DNA from: Dehalococcoidia bacterium
Lineage (GTDB): Bacteria; Chloroflexota; Dehalococcoidia; Bin125
Length of the DNA stretch: 54,303 bases
Direction: 5' to 3'
Assembly: GCA_022824765.1 (NCBI GenBank)
Contig: JAJDZG010000083.1
Location: 1 to 54,303 of the forward strand
Numbering within the stretch: position 1 is the stretch's first letter; the number at the start of each line of letters is the position of its first letter. This document shows positions 40,959 to 49,562 of the stretch, piece after piece. The position numbers and the translations under genes are program-made. The notes beneath the pieces were generated by a model. That model was not told the DNA's origin and did not search any database. It was given only the letters and a program-made list of their open reading frames with translations.

Positions 40959-41876
40959 ATGCCTGACAGCGAACGCGACCGACGAGTCGGATTCATCGGC
41001 GCGGGCAACATCGGAAACCTGATGGCTCGCAACCTCATCGCCGCAGGACATCAGCTCGTCATCTTCGATCTGCGTCCCGAGGCGATGGAAAACCTGCTCG
41101 AGCTGGGCGCAGAGTCAGCAGCGAGCCCGGCCGTGATCGCCAGCCGATGCTCTGTGGTCTTCACCTCCCTGCCCGGCGATCCGCAGCTCGCAAGCGTGGT
41201 CGAGGGCGACGAAGGCCTGCTCGCGGCGGCGGCAACAGGTGATATCCACGTCGACCTCAGCACGAAGTCGGTCTCCGGCGCGCTGCGTCTGCTCGATCTC
41301 GAAGCGGCCGCTGGCGTCATCTATCTGGACGCCCCAGTCACCGGCGGAGTCGCCAGGGCCTCCGACGGCACGCTCACCGTCCTCGGCAGCGGCGACCCCA
41401 TGGCCTTTGAACGCGTACGGCCAATGCTCGAGGCGATCGGCGACCACGTACTGCATCTCGGCGCTTCCGGCATGGGCGTTCGCTACAAGCTCGTCAACAA
41501 CACCATCTCGCTCTGCGCGCACATGATCGTCCAGGAGGCGCTCGTCTTGGGCCAGAAGGCTGGACTCGACCTCGCCGACCTCGTCGAGAAGCTGCGCTCG
41601 GGCACCGCGCGGCCCTTCATGGGCGCTGCCGACATCTTCCTCGATCGCGACTTCGAGGATCCAACCTCAACGCTCACGATCGGCGCGAAGGATGTCACGC
41701 TGGCACTGGACTTCGCGCGCGATCTCGCCGTCCCGATGCCAGCCGTCAGCGCGGCTCATCAGACATTCCTCCAAGCATTGGCAGCCGGCTACCAAGACCT
41801 CGCCCACTACACCACCATCCTGGCGCTTGAGTCGGGCGCCGGCATTGAGACCACCACAGATGGAGACGCGACATGA
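40959..41876 (+). CDS. NAD(P)-dependent beta-hydroxyacid dehydrogenase family protein (copy 1)
   Basis: 305 residues. N-terminal NAD(P) motif GFIGAGNIGNLMARNLI, the DAPVTGGVA substrate loop (family DAPVSGG) and the catalytic Lys in GVRYKLVNNTIS. Members oxidise 3-hydroxyisobutyrate, tartronate semialdehyde and related acids. Nearly identical N-terminus to the next gene, so they are tandem duplicates. It starts 3 nt after the glycosylase and overlaps its paralogue by ATGA. Confidence 0.91.
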   Translation: MPDSERDRRVGFIGAGNIGNLMARNLIAAGHQLVIFDLRPEAMENLLELGAESAASPAVIASRCSVVFTSLPGDPQLASVVEGDEGLLAAAATGDIHVDLSTKSVSGALRLLDLEAAAGVIYLDAPVTGGVARASDGTLTVLGSGDPMAFERVRPMLEAIGDHVLHLGASGMGVRYKLVNNTISLCAHMIVQEALVLGQKAGLDLADLVEKLRSGTARPFMGAADIFLDRDFEDPTSTLTIGAKDVTLALDFARDLAVPMPAVSAAHQTFLQALAAGYQDLAHYTTILALESGAGIETTTDGDAT

Positions 41877-42805
41877 CCAGCAACGTCCGCGACCAGCGAA
41901 TCGGATTTATCGGCACCGGCAACATCGGCAATCCCATGGCTCGCAACCTGATTGCGGCCGGACATCAACTCGTCGTCTTCGATCTGCGGCCTGAGGCGAT
42001 GGAAAACCTGCTCGAGTTGGGCGCCGAGTCCGCCGAGAGCTGCGCCGATGTCGCCTCCCGCTGCGCGGTGGTCTTCACGTCGTTGCCCGGCCCGCCTGAG
42101 ATCGAAGCAGCCATCACCAGCGCCGACGGCATTCTGGCCGGCGCGTCGCGCGGCGACGTGCACGTCGACCTGTCCAGCAACTCGATCACCGCCGTGCGGC
42201 GGCTCGCTCAGCTCGAAGCCGATGCCGGCGTCTCATACATCGATGCGCCAGTCACGGGCGGAGTGCCTGGCGCCGAGGCCGCCACCTTGACCGTGCTCGG
42301 CAGCGGCGACGCCGACGCCTTCGAGCGCGTGCGTCCGCTGCTGGATGCGATTGGCGAGAACATCTTCCATCTCGGCGAGGCAGGCTCAGGCTGTCTGTTC
42401 AAGCTGCTCAACAACGTGATCATCCTCTGCGGAAACCAGATCGTGCAGGAGGCGCTGGTGCTCGGCGCCAAGGCAGGCCTCGATCCCGAGGACATGGTCG
42501 AGAAGCTGCGGCTGGGCACCGCCCGCCCCTACGTCGGACTCGCTCCCTACCTGATCGGCAAGCGCTTCGACAATCCATCCTTCACCCTCCGCCTCGCGGA
42601 GAAGGATGTCTCGCTCGCGCTCGAGGCGGCGCGAGTCAACCACGTCCCGATGCCCGTCGCCAACGCCGCGCACCAGACCTATCTGCGAGCGCTCAGTCAG
42701 GGCCTCGGCGACCAGTCGTTCCTGGCGACCTTGTCAGCGTTGGAAGCGGCGGCAGGGCACGAGATCCCCACAGTCGAAATCGAGGGCGGCCGCGCGTCGC
42801 TCTAG
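41873..42805 (+). CDS. NAD(P)-dependent beta-hydroxyacid dehydrogenase family protein (copy 2)
   Basis: 310 residues. Motifs GFIGTGNIGNPMARNLI, DAPVTGGVPGAEA and the catalytic Lys in GCLFKLLNNVII. The first ~65 residues differ from copy 1 at only a few positions (shared FDLRPEAMENLLELGAES), while the C-terminal domain is more divergent, which suggests duplication followed by change in substrate specificity. Last gene of the operon; the next gene is convergent. Confidence 0.91.
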   Translation: MTSNVRDQRIGFIGTGNIGNPMARNLIAAGHQLVVFDLRPEAMENLLELGAESAESCADVASRCAVVFTSLPGPPEIEAAITSADGILAGASRGDVHVDLSSNSITAVRRLAQLEADAGVSYIDAPVTGGVPGAEAATLTVLGSGDADAFERVRPLLDAIGENIFHLGEAGSGCLFKLLNNVIILCGNQIVQEALVLGAKAGLDPEDMVEKLRLGTARPYVGLAPYLIGKRFDNPSFTLRLAEKDVSLALEAARVNHVPMPVANAAHQTYLRALSQGLGDQSFLATLSALEAAAGHEIPTVEIEGGRASL

Positions 42806-42833
42806 CCTCCCCATGTCGAAGCAGGGACCGGGA

Positions 42834-44357
42834 TCACCAGGCGTCGATCGGATGCTTCTTGGTTGCCGAAAGCGCTGCGCGCGGTGTCATGCGCAGCATC
42901 TTGATCAACACCTCGCGGGTCTCCTCAGGCACGATCACGTCGTCGAACTCGTAGCGTCGGCCGGCATTGATCGCTGAGTTCCGCTCGCGCATCTCGTTCG
43001 CCCACTCGTCGCGCAGCCGACGCGCTTCGGCGGGATCCGTCCGCTCGACTTCGCGAATCTGCTCACGGTTGACCAGCAGCGACGCGCCTTCCAGCCCCAT
43101 CCCGCCCGACTCCGCGGTCGGCCAGGCCAGACGCAGATCCCGCGGAGCGTAGGAGTTACCCATCGCCGCAGGTCCAAGTCCGTAGGCCTTGCGCAGCTGG
43201 ACCGTATAGAGCGGCACCGTGCGGTTCTGGTGAGCGATGATCGGCCGCGCGTGATGACGCGCAATCCCCGCCTCTTCGGCCGGACGCCCAACCATGTAAC
43301 CAGGATTGTCGACGAACGACACCATCGCGATCTCATGCGCGTCGCAAAGCTGAACGAACCGCGCGATCTTGTCCGATGCGTCGGAGTCAATGGCCCCAGC
43401 GATGACCGAGAGCGGCTGGTTGGCGATGATCCCCACGGATCGCCCGCCCAGCCGTGCCAAAGCCGTGATCAGCTGCGGGGCCCAGGTCGGCCGCAGCTCA
43501 AACACCGAGTCGCGGTCCATCACCGCGCGGATCACCCGCCGCATGTCGTACGCGCGCCGACGATTGGACGGCACGATGCCCCGGATGCGCTCGTGCCACG
43601 CGTCGGGCTCCCCGTCCGGCAGGTCGTAGAGGAAGTAACGCAGATATCGTCCCGCCGCGTCTATGGCCTCCGCTTCCGTCTCGACCATCAGATCGATGCC
43701 GCCGACACGATCGTGCATCTCTGCCGGGCCAATCTCATCAGGCGTGAGCTTCAGACCCATCGCCCCCTCGACGAGTGGTGGTCCGCCCATCCCGATCGCC
43801 GAGTCGCGCGTCGCGACGATGAAGTCGGACAGACCGGCGATCGAGGCGTTGCCCGCAAATGACCGTCCCGAGACCACCGAAACCGTGGGCACCCAGCCTG
43901 AGAGCACGGCCATCCCGTCGAACGTGCCCCAGCGACCCGTCAGCCCGCGCTGTGATCCGGCGAGGTCGTGTGCGCGCGCGCCGCCGCCATCGGCGAAGGT
44001 GATCAGCGGCCAACGCCGCTCGTGAACCAGCTCGAGCAAGCGATCGAACTTGCCATGATTCAGCGCCGTCTGCGTGCCGCCCTGCACCGTGTAGTCGTAG
44101 GAGGCAATCGCCGTGGGATGTCCCTCCACGGTGCCGAATCCTTGCACGAGCCCATCGGCAGGTCCGCTCATCGACTGGTTCGCCGGGATCGCGAGCACGC
44201 CGTACTCGACGAAACTGCCCTCGTCGAGGACCATCTCAATCCGTTCGCGGGCAGTGAACTTGCCCTTGGCATGAACGCGCGCCGCCGCATCGGGGCGCGC
44301 CGAGTCCATCGCCTGGGCGCGAGCCCGCACAATCTCCTCAATGATCGCGTCATCCAT
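42834..44357 (-). CDS. Acyl-CoA carboxylase carboxyltransferase subunit (PccB-like)
   Basis: 507 residues of the crotonase-fold carboxyltransferase family. HAKGKFTARERIEMVLDEGSF at the N-terminus, the first-half oxyanion region GRSFAGNASIAGLSDFI and second-half FVDNPGYMVGRPAEEAG and YGLGPAAMGNSYAPRD. It would move a carboxyl group from biotin to acyl-CoA. No biotin carboxylase or BCCP gene is adjacent, so the partner must be elsewhere. The ATG at 44357 has GGGAGGAC upstream; the open frame extends further but lacks family similarity. It diverges from the acyl-CoA synthetase gene. Confidence 0.9.
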   Translation of the reverse strand: MDDAIIEEIVRARAQAMDSARPDAAARVHAKGKFTARERIEMVLDEGSFVEYGVLAIPANQSMSGPADGLVQGFGTVEGHPTAIASYDYTVQGGTQTALNHGKFDRLLELVHERRWPLITFADGGGARAHDLAGSQRGLTGRWGTFDGMAVLSGWVPTVSVVSGRSFAGNASIAGLSDFIVATRDSAIGMGGPPLVEGAMGLKLTPDEIGPAEMHDRVGGIDLMVETEAEAIDAAGRYLRYFLYDLPDGEPDAWHERIRGIVPSNRRRAYDMRRVIRAVMDRDSVFELRPTWAPQLITALARLGGRSVGIIANQPLSVIAGAIDSDASDKIARFVQLCDAHEIAMVSFVDNPGYMVGRPAEEAGIARHHARPIIAHQNRTVPLYTVQLRKAYGLGPAAMGNSYAPRDLRLAWPTAESGGMGLEGASLLVNREQIREVERTDPAEARRLRDEWANEMRERNSAINAGRRYEFDDVIVPEETREVLIKMLRMTPRAALSATKKHPIDAW

Positions 44358-44399
44358 CGGGTCCTCCCGCTCCGCTGATACCCTCCGCATACGGTATCC

Positions 44400-44442
44400 G
44401 CACGGCAGTCCTGCGCACGTCGCGCACGGCAATCCTGCGCAC
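44400..44442. repeat. 24-nt tandem direct repeat in divergent promoter region
   Basis: GCACGGCAGTCCTGCGCAC (44400-44418) and GCACGGCAATCCTGCGCAC (44424-44442) differ at one base and are spaced by a 24-nt period. Each unit is itself loosely palindromic (GCGCA...TGCGC). They lie between the carboxyltransferase and acyl-CoA synthetase starts, so they may be paired regulator sites. Repeat observed, role inferred. Confidence 0.55.
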
Positions 44443-44461
44443 GGCGAGTTGGAGATGGTTG

Positions 44462-46396
44462 ATGGCATCCGAGATCGATCTCGTTGGTCCAATCGTTCGG
44501 GAGATTCAGCGCCGGGCGCTCGACGACCCGGATGCGTTCTGGTCAGAAGCCGCATCGCGCATTCCCTGGTTCCGCGAATGGGATGACGTGTTCGAGTGGA
44601 CACCGAACGAGGTGCCGGCCTTCCGCTGGTTCATCGGCGGCGAAACCAATCTCGCCTACGCCTGTCTCGACGCCCAGGTCGCCGATGGCAACGGCGGCCG
44701 CGCCGCCTTGATCTGTCTGGACGAGAACGGCGGACAGCGAGTCTTCACCTACGCACAGCTGCTCCGCCAGGTCGAGCGAATGGCCGCCTCGCTGCGAGCC
44801 ATCGGCATCGAGCGCGGAGACCGCGTCGCCGTCTACATGCCGACCAACTTCGAGGCCATCGCGCTCATGCTGGCCTGCGCCCGCATCGGCGCCGTCCACC
44901 TCGTCATCTTCGCCGGATTCGGCGCCGGCGCCATCGCCGAGCGAATCAAGCTCTCCCAGGCCAAAGCCATCTTCTGCACCGACTCCACCTACCGGCGCGG
45001 ACGCAACGTCCCGCTCGATCACTTCGTCCGCGGAGCACTCCAGAATGAGGGCGCCAACGAGTTCGTCGAGACCGTCGTCGTCGAACGACGCCTCGCCGAC
45101 AGTCCGAACATCGGCGCCGACAAAGAGATCAGCTGGGAAGACTTCCTCGCAGCCGGTGCAGGCGGCGACGGGTCATGGACCCCAATGGAAGCCAACGATC
45201 CCGCCTACATTCTGGCCACCTCAGGCACCACAGCCCGGCCAAAGCTCTGCGTCCACACGCACGGCGGATATCCCGTCTGGATCGCCAGCATGGCCGACTG
45301 GGTCTTCGACATTCAGCCCGAGGACGTCTGGTGGGCCACCTCCGACATCGGGTGGGTCGTCGGACACTCCTACATCGTCTACGGACCGCTGCTGTCCGGA
45401 GCAACGACCATCGCCTTCGAGGGCGCACTCGACTACCCAGATGTCTCGACCTTCTACAAGATCATCGAGGACCACGGCGTCACCGGGATGTTCACCTCGC
45501 CGACGGCAATCCGACTACTCATGCGTTCCGGCACCGAACCTGCAGAGTCAGTCGATATGTCTTCCTTGACCCGCACGTTCTCAGCCGGCGAAGTGCTCAA
45601 CCCGCCCGCTTGGGAATGGTTCCAGCACGAGATCTTCGGCGACCAGATCCCGGTCCTTGACCACATGTGGCAGACGGAGACGGGCGGACCGATCATCGGC
45701 AACCCCTACGGCATTCAAATGCTGCCAATCAAACCAGGCTCCGCCGGCATTCCGCTGCCCGGCGTTGAGGGCCTCGTGCTCTCGCCCGAAGGCGACGAAC
45801 TGTCCGCCGACGACAAGGGCATCTTCGCCATCACCAGACCATTCCCAGGCCTGACCGCGCGACTCTGGGGTGAGCCCGAGCGCTATCAGACCGACTACTG
45901 GGGCAAAGTACCGGGACGCCAGGTCTACTTCACCGGCGACGCCACATCCGTCGATCAAGACGGCTACGTCTGGTTCTCTGGACGCGCCGACGAAATCATC
46001 AAGATCGCCGCGCACCGCATCGGCACCATCGAGGTTGAGTCTGCCATCCTCAGACACCCAGGAGCCGCCGAGGCAGGTGTCACCGGCCGACCCGACGAGC
46101 TCCGCGGCGAGGTCATCTCCGCCTTCGTCGTGCTCAAGGCCGGCTTCCAACCCAGCGACGACCTCAAGAACGAAATCCTCCAGACCATCCGTGGCGAGCT
46201 CGGTCCTGTCGCTGTGATCGGGGAACTCAACTTCGTCGACGCCCTCCCCAAGACCCGCTCCGGCAAAATCATGCGGCGAGTCCTCAAAGCCGTCACCCTC
46301 GACACCGACCCCGGCGACATCTCAACGATCGAAGACGAAGGTTCCGTCGAAGACGCCCGCTCCGCCTGGGAGACCATGAAGGCAAGCTTGCAGTAG
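44462..46396 (+). CDS. AMP-forming acyl-CoA synthetase (acetyl/propionyl-CoA synthetase group)
   Basis: 644 residues. ATP-binding motif TSGTTARPKLCVHTHGGY, WWATSDIGWVVGHSY, the adenylation motif DHMWQTETGGP, and the C-terminal PKTRSGKIMRR, whose Lys is the site of reversible acetylation in this family. It activates a short carboxylic acid to acyl-CoA with release of AMP and PPi. The ATG at 44462 (GGAG 7-10 nt upstream) is preferred over the TTG at 44459. The sirtuin at 28970 could regulate it, but they are 15 kb apart. Confidence 0.93.
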   Translation: MASEIDLVGPIVREIQRRALDDPDAFWSEAASRIPWFREWDDVFEWTPNEVPAFRWFIGGETNLAYACLDAQVADGNGGRAALICLDENGGQRVFTYAQLLRQVERMAASLRAIGIERGDRVAVYMPTNFEAIALMLACARIGAVHLVIFAGFGAGAIAERIKLSQAKAIFCTDSTYRRGRNVPLDHFVRGALQNEGANEFVETVVVERRLADSPNIGADKEISWEDFLAAGAGGDGSWTPMEANDPAYILATSGTTARPKLCVHTHGGYPVWIASMADWVFDIQPEDVWWATSDIGWVVGHSYIVYGPLLSGATTIAFEGALDYPDVSTFYKIIEDHGVTGMFTSPTAIRLLMRSGTEPAESVDMSSLTRTFSAGEVLNPPAWEWFQHEIFGDQIPVLDHMWQTETGGPIIGNPYGIQMLPIKPGSAGIPLPGVEGLVLSPEGDELSADDKGIFAITRPFPGLTARLWGEPERYQTDYWGKVPGRQVYFTGDATSVDQDGYVWFSGRADEIIKIAAHRIGTIEVESAILRHPGAAEAGVTGRPDELRGEVISAFVVLKAGFQPSDDLKNEILQTIRGELGPVAVIGELNFVDALPKTRSGKIMRRVLKAVTLDTDPGDISTIEDEGSVEDARSAWETMKASLQ

Positions 46397-46399
46397 CGC

Positions 46400-47149
46400 G
46401 TGAGGGCGACAGCAGTGAGGAACTGGCTGGCAGCGCTGCGCTCGGGGCGCAACGACGCAGCGCGCGGCGATTGGGAACGGCGCACGAATCTCGTGCTCCT
46501 GCTGCTCGCGGCAGCGATGCTGCCCGTGCTGATTCTGCCCGAGATATCAAACCTCAACGACACGACGCGTCGCTCGTTCACCTACGCCGAGTGGGGAATC
46601 TGGGCGATCTTCGCGTTGGATTTAGCGGTACGCCTGCAGTTGGCCGAGAAAAAGTGGGAGTTCTTGCGCAAGAACTGGCTTGACGTGCTGATCGTGGCGT
46701 TACCGTTCCTGCGTCCGTTGCGATTGCTGCGCGCGGTTGCGTTTCTGGCGCGGGCATGGGAGCAGCTTGACCGTCGCGGCATCCACGGCACCGCAACGCT
46801 CGCCGTTGCGGTGCTGTTCGGCGCGACGGTGGCCATCTTCGCGGCCGAGAACAGCGGCGGCGCTGAGATCCACAGCTGGGACACCGCGCTCTGGTGGACG
46901 CTCCACACGATGGCCACCGGCGACGGCGTGGCGGTTGCCGAGACGACACTGGGCAAGGTCGTCGGAGCAATCGTGACGCTGCTCGGCTTTGCGCTCTTGG
47001 GTATGGTCACAGCCACGATTGCGGCCTGGTTCGTCGAGCAAGACCAAGAGGAAGATCAGCAAGCGATCCTCGAGAGACTCGACGCGCTGCAGGCTGAAGT
47101 CGTGTCACTGCGGCAGGAGCTGCGAGACTCGCGAGACTCAACCGACTGA
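46400..47149 (+). CDS. Voltage-gated-channel-like membrane protein with non-canonical filter
   Basis: 249 residues. Hydrophobic helices at about 31-48, 62-80, 95-103 and 134-150, an S4-like segment with periodic Arg (RPLRLLRAVAFLARAWEQLDR, residues 105-125), a pore helix WDTALWWTLHT, and a last helix (185-212) followed by a coiled-coil tail. The filter position reads TMATGD (170-175) where potassium channels have TVGYGD. The ion-channel fold is supported, but potassium selectivity is doubtful. GTG start at 46400, 3 nt after the synthetase stop. Confidence 0.75.
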   Translation: MRATAVRNWLAALRSGRNDAARGDWERRTNLVLLLLAAAMLPVLILPEISNLNDTTRRSFTYAEWGIWAIFALDLAVRLQLAEKKWEFLRKNWLDVLIVALPFLRPLRLLRAVAFLARAWEQLDRRGIHGTATLAVAVLFGATVAIFAAENSGGAEIHSWDTALWWTLHTMATGDGVAVAETTLGKVVGAIVTLLGFALLGMVTATIAAWFVEQDQEEDQQAILERLDALQAEVVSLRQELRDSRDSTD

Positions 47150-47191
47150 ACTCAGCTCAGCCGCGCTTGTCTCAGCCGATGCCATCAGAGA

Positions 47192-48181
47192 CTAGAACGG
47201 GCGGCCGATGTCCTCACCGATCTTCCGCAGACGCTCCACTCGCTGCTCCGTTGGCGGGTGCGTCGAGAAGAATCGACCCGCGCCGCCTGCTAGCGGATTC
47301 ACGATGAACATATGGTTCGCCGCTTCGGCCGTTTTCATCTCTTCGGCCGCGTAGCGCGATTCAGGCGTGCGGACGCCTTGCTCCATCTTCATCAGCGCGT
47401 AGGCGAGGGCTTCCGGATCTCCGCAGCGTCGCGCTCCCGTGTCGTCGGCCTTCAGCTCCCGCTGTCGACTCACCGCCGTCTGAATCAGCATCGCAATGAA
47501 CGGCGCGATGATCGCCACGATCAGCGCACCGGCGAGGTGTCCCGCGCCGCCGCCGTTGTCATCTCGTCCCCCGACGCCGCCGAACATGAACCCGATGATC
47601 AGCACCCACTGGGCCAACATCGCGACGAAGCTGATGACCATCGCCATCGAAGCAACGATTGTCGACCAGAGCGTGTCACGGTTGGTGATGTGCGCCAACT
47701 CGTGCGCCATCACTCCGGCCAACTCTCGCTGCGTCAACAGCCCCATGATCCCGGTCGTCGCCGCCACGGCCGAATGCTTCGGATGCCGACCCGTTGCGAA
47801 CGCATTGGGGATCGGCGTGTCGATCACAAAGACGTCAGGAATGTGACGCGGACAGTCGCCGGCGCGGCAATGTCCCGAGCAGCGAGCTTCCAGGTGTTCG
47901 AGCGTGAACTGCTCCAGCAGCTCAGGCTTGAAAGGCATCTTCGCCTGGCAGGCCGCGCGCTCGACGATGCGGTACAGCTCAGGCGCCTCCTTGACCGTGA
48001 CCAGCTGGCCGCCCATCAACTTGGGCACCATCGAATGCGAGTTGAAGTAGCTGTAGAAGTTGATCCCAACCGCGATGACGAACATCACAATCAGACCAAC
48101 CTCGCCCGCGACGGCAAAGCCCGCGACCATCATCAGGCCGGCCATCAGCACGACCAGGAACATTGTCCGTAGTCCGTACAC
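47192..48181 (-). CDS. htpX: HtpX-like membrane zinc metalloprotease with Cys-rich insertion
   Basis: 329 residues. Two N-terminal membrane helices, the M48 active site HELAH (160-164), NAFATGRHPKHSAVAAT before it, and two more helices after it. It degrades misfolded membrane proteins in known relatives. Between residues about 82 and 116 it carries an insertion with Cys 101, 105 and 110 (CSGHCRAGDC) that is absent from the E. coli-type sequence, which runs straight to PxVYII. The insertion could bind metal or sense redox state. Converges on the channel gene and diverges from the FmdB gene. Confidence 0.9.
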   Translation of the reverse strand: MYGLRTMFLVVLMAGLMMVAGFAVAGEVGLIVMFVIAVGINFYSYFNSHSMVPKLMGGQLVTVKEAPELYRIVERAACQAKMPFKPELLEQFTLEHLEARCSGHCRAGDCPRHIPDVFVIDTPIPNAFATGRHPKHSAVAATTGIMGLLTQRELAGVMAHELAHITNRDTLWSTIVASMAMVISFVAMLAQWVLIIGFMFGGVGGRDDNGGGAGHLAGALIVAIIAPFIAMLIQTAVSRQRELKADDTGARRCGDPEALAYALMKMEQGVRTPESRYAAEEMKTAEAANHMFIVNPLAGGAGRFFSTHPPTEQRVERLRKIGEDIGRPF

Positions 48182-48276
48182 GATGCGCCTCCTCAGTCCG
48201 TCAGGTGCGAGAGTCCCGTGAAGATCGTACCATCGGACGAGAGCCGTCGGACGGACGGCGCCGTCAGGAGCCCGAC

Positions 48277-48573
48277 ATGCCGATCTACGAATACGCCTGC
48301 CGAACCTGCGGCGCCGAGTGGGAACACTTCACGCGCAAGATGGACGCGCCGCCGCCCGCCTGCGAGGCCTGCGACTCCGGCGGTCCGGTGGAGCGCCTGA
48401 TCGCCCGCTCAGCATTCATCAAAGACGAGAACACCAAGATGGCCGAGATGCATCCCAAGTACGCCAAAATGGTCGACGCGGCCTGGGAAAAGTCGTCGCG
48501 CAACGATCCACTCAGCAGGACGCGCTTCGCGCCGCTCGTGGACTCGGGCAAGCGCGTCCAGGACATGACCTAA
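48277..48573 (+). CDS. FmdB-family zinc-ribbon protein (longer form)
   Basis: 98 residues. MPIYEYACRTCGAEWEHF is the family signature, with a second pair CEAC at about residues 29-32. The C-terminal half (residues 45-98) is charged and helical and is longer than in the 7976 protein. Start at 48277 is set by CAGGAG (48266-48271) and by the family N-terminus. Zinc binding is expected; the biological role is unknown. Confidence 0.83.
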   Translation: MPIYEYACRTCGAEWEHFTRKMDAPPPACEACDSGGPVERLIARSAFIKDENTKMAEMHPKYAKMVDAAWEKSSRNDPLSRTRFAPLVDSGKRVQDMT

Positions 48574-48591
48574 GACATCCGTCCCGACCGC

Positions 48592-49536
48592 TCACTCCGT
48601 CTCGACCCGCTCGAACGATGCGCCAGCCTCAACGCCGTGGGCCGACGCCCACTCGTGCGCATCCTGACGGTCCCGACCCACGGCCAGTGTGCTCACACGG
48701 ATCGACCCTCCGTCGCCGCAGGTAATGGTCATGCCGGACTCATCGATCGACGCCACCTGGCCAGCGCCATCGCCGGAATGGTTGGCCCGCGTCGAACCGA
48801 GCAGGGTAACCCTGTTGCCGTTGATCGTGCTCCATGCGCCCGGCGCGCGGTCGGAGCCGCGGATGAAGTTGTGCACCGCATGAGCATCCTGCGACCAGTC
48901 GATCTGCGCGACGTCGCCCTCCCAGGGACCCTCATAAGTCATGTCGTCCTCGTTCTGGACATGGCGCGGCGCCTGCCCCGCCGCAACGAGACTCACCGCC
49001 TCTGACATCGTCTCGACGCCCAGCGGAAAGAGATGCTCGCGGTAGACCTCGTTGATTGTCGCATCAGGACCGATCGGGCACGACCGCTGAAGCAGGATCG
49101 GGCCGGTGTCCAGCCCCTCGTCGACCCAGAAGATGGTGACGCCCGTCATCGTGTCGCCCTGCAGGATCGAGTGGTTGATCGCCGATCGGCCGCGGTGCTT
49201 TGGCAGAATCGATGGGTGGTACTGAATCGTCTTGCGTGGCGGGAACTCGAGCACCCGCGAGGGGATGATCTGGGTCACGAACGCCATCACGTTCAGCTCC
49301 GGCTGCGTCGCCTCGTACTGGGCCATGACCTCCTCGTCGACCACGCCGCGACGCTGCCAGCGGCGCGGCTGGACGAGCGTGATGCCGGCCTCGCGGGCCG
49401 CCTGGGCCAGCGGATCGGGGCGGCCGCCTGCTTGCTCCGGCGGCGTGAACACCCCGCATATCTCATGACCATCGGCAAGCAGCCGTTCAAAGATCGCGGC
49501 GCCGAATGGGGCCTGACCAATCAGGGCGATGCGCAT
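48592..49536 (-). CDS. Formyltransferase of the 10-formyl-THF dehydrogenase hydrolase-domain type
   Basis: 314 residues. The core YHPSILPKHRGRSAINHS then FWVDEGLDTGPILLQ matches the N-terminal hydrolase/formyltransferase domain of 10-formyltetrahydrofolate dehydrogenase better than Met-tRNA formyltransferase, which has NxHxSLLPxxRGAAP. A C-terminal FMT-like small domain is present (from about residue 210). It may hydrolyse 10-formyl-THF or formylate an amine substrate; the second role is known in sugar and siderophore pathways. No aldehyde-dehydrogenase domain follows. Confidence 0.82.
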   Translation of the reverse strand: MRIALIGQAPFGAAIFERLLADGHEICGVFTPPEQAGGRPDPLAQAAREAGITLVQPRRWQRRGVVDEEVMAQYEATQPELNVMAFVTQIIPSRVLEFPPRKTIQYHPSILPKHRGRSAINHSILQGDTMTGVTIFWVDEGLDTGPILLQRSCPIGPDATINEVYREHLFPLGVETMSEAVSLVAAGQAPRHVQNEDDMTYEGPWEGDVAQIDWSQDAHAVHNFIRGSDRAPGAWSTINGNRVTLLGSTRANHSGDGAGQVASIDESGMTITCGDGGSIRVSTLAVGRDRQDAHEWASAHGVEAGASFERVETE

Positions 49537-49562
49537 GGCGGCAACCTCTCATCCTCTCCGCG

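Noticed and set aside
44399-44446. CRISPR-like array
   Set aside because: Only two units with a 5-nt gap between them; no spacers and no cas genes.
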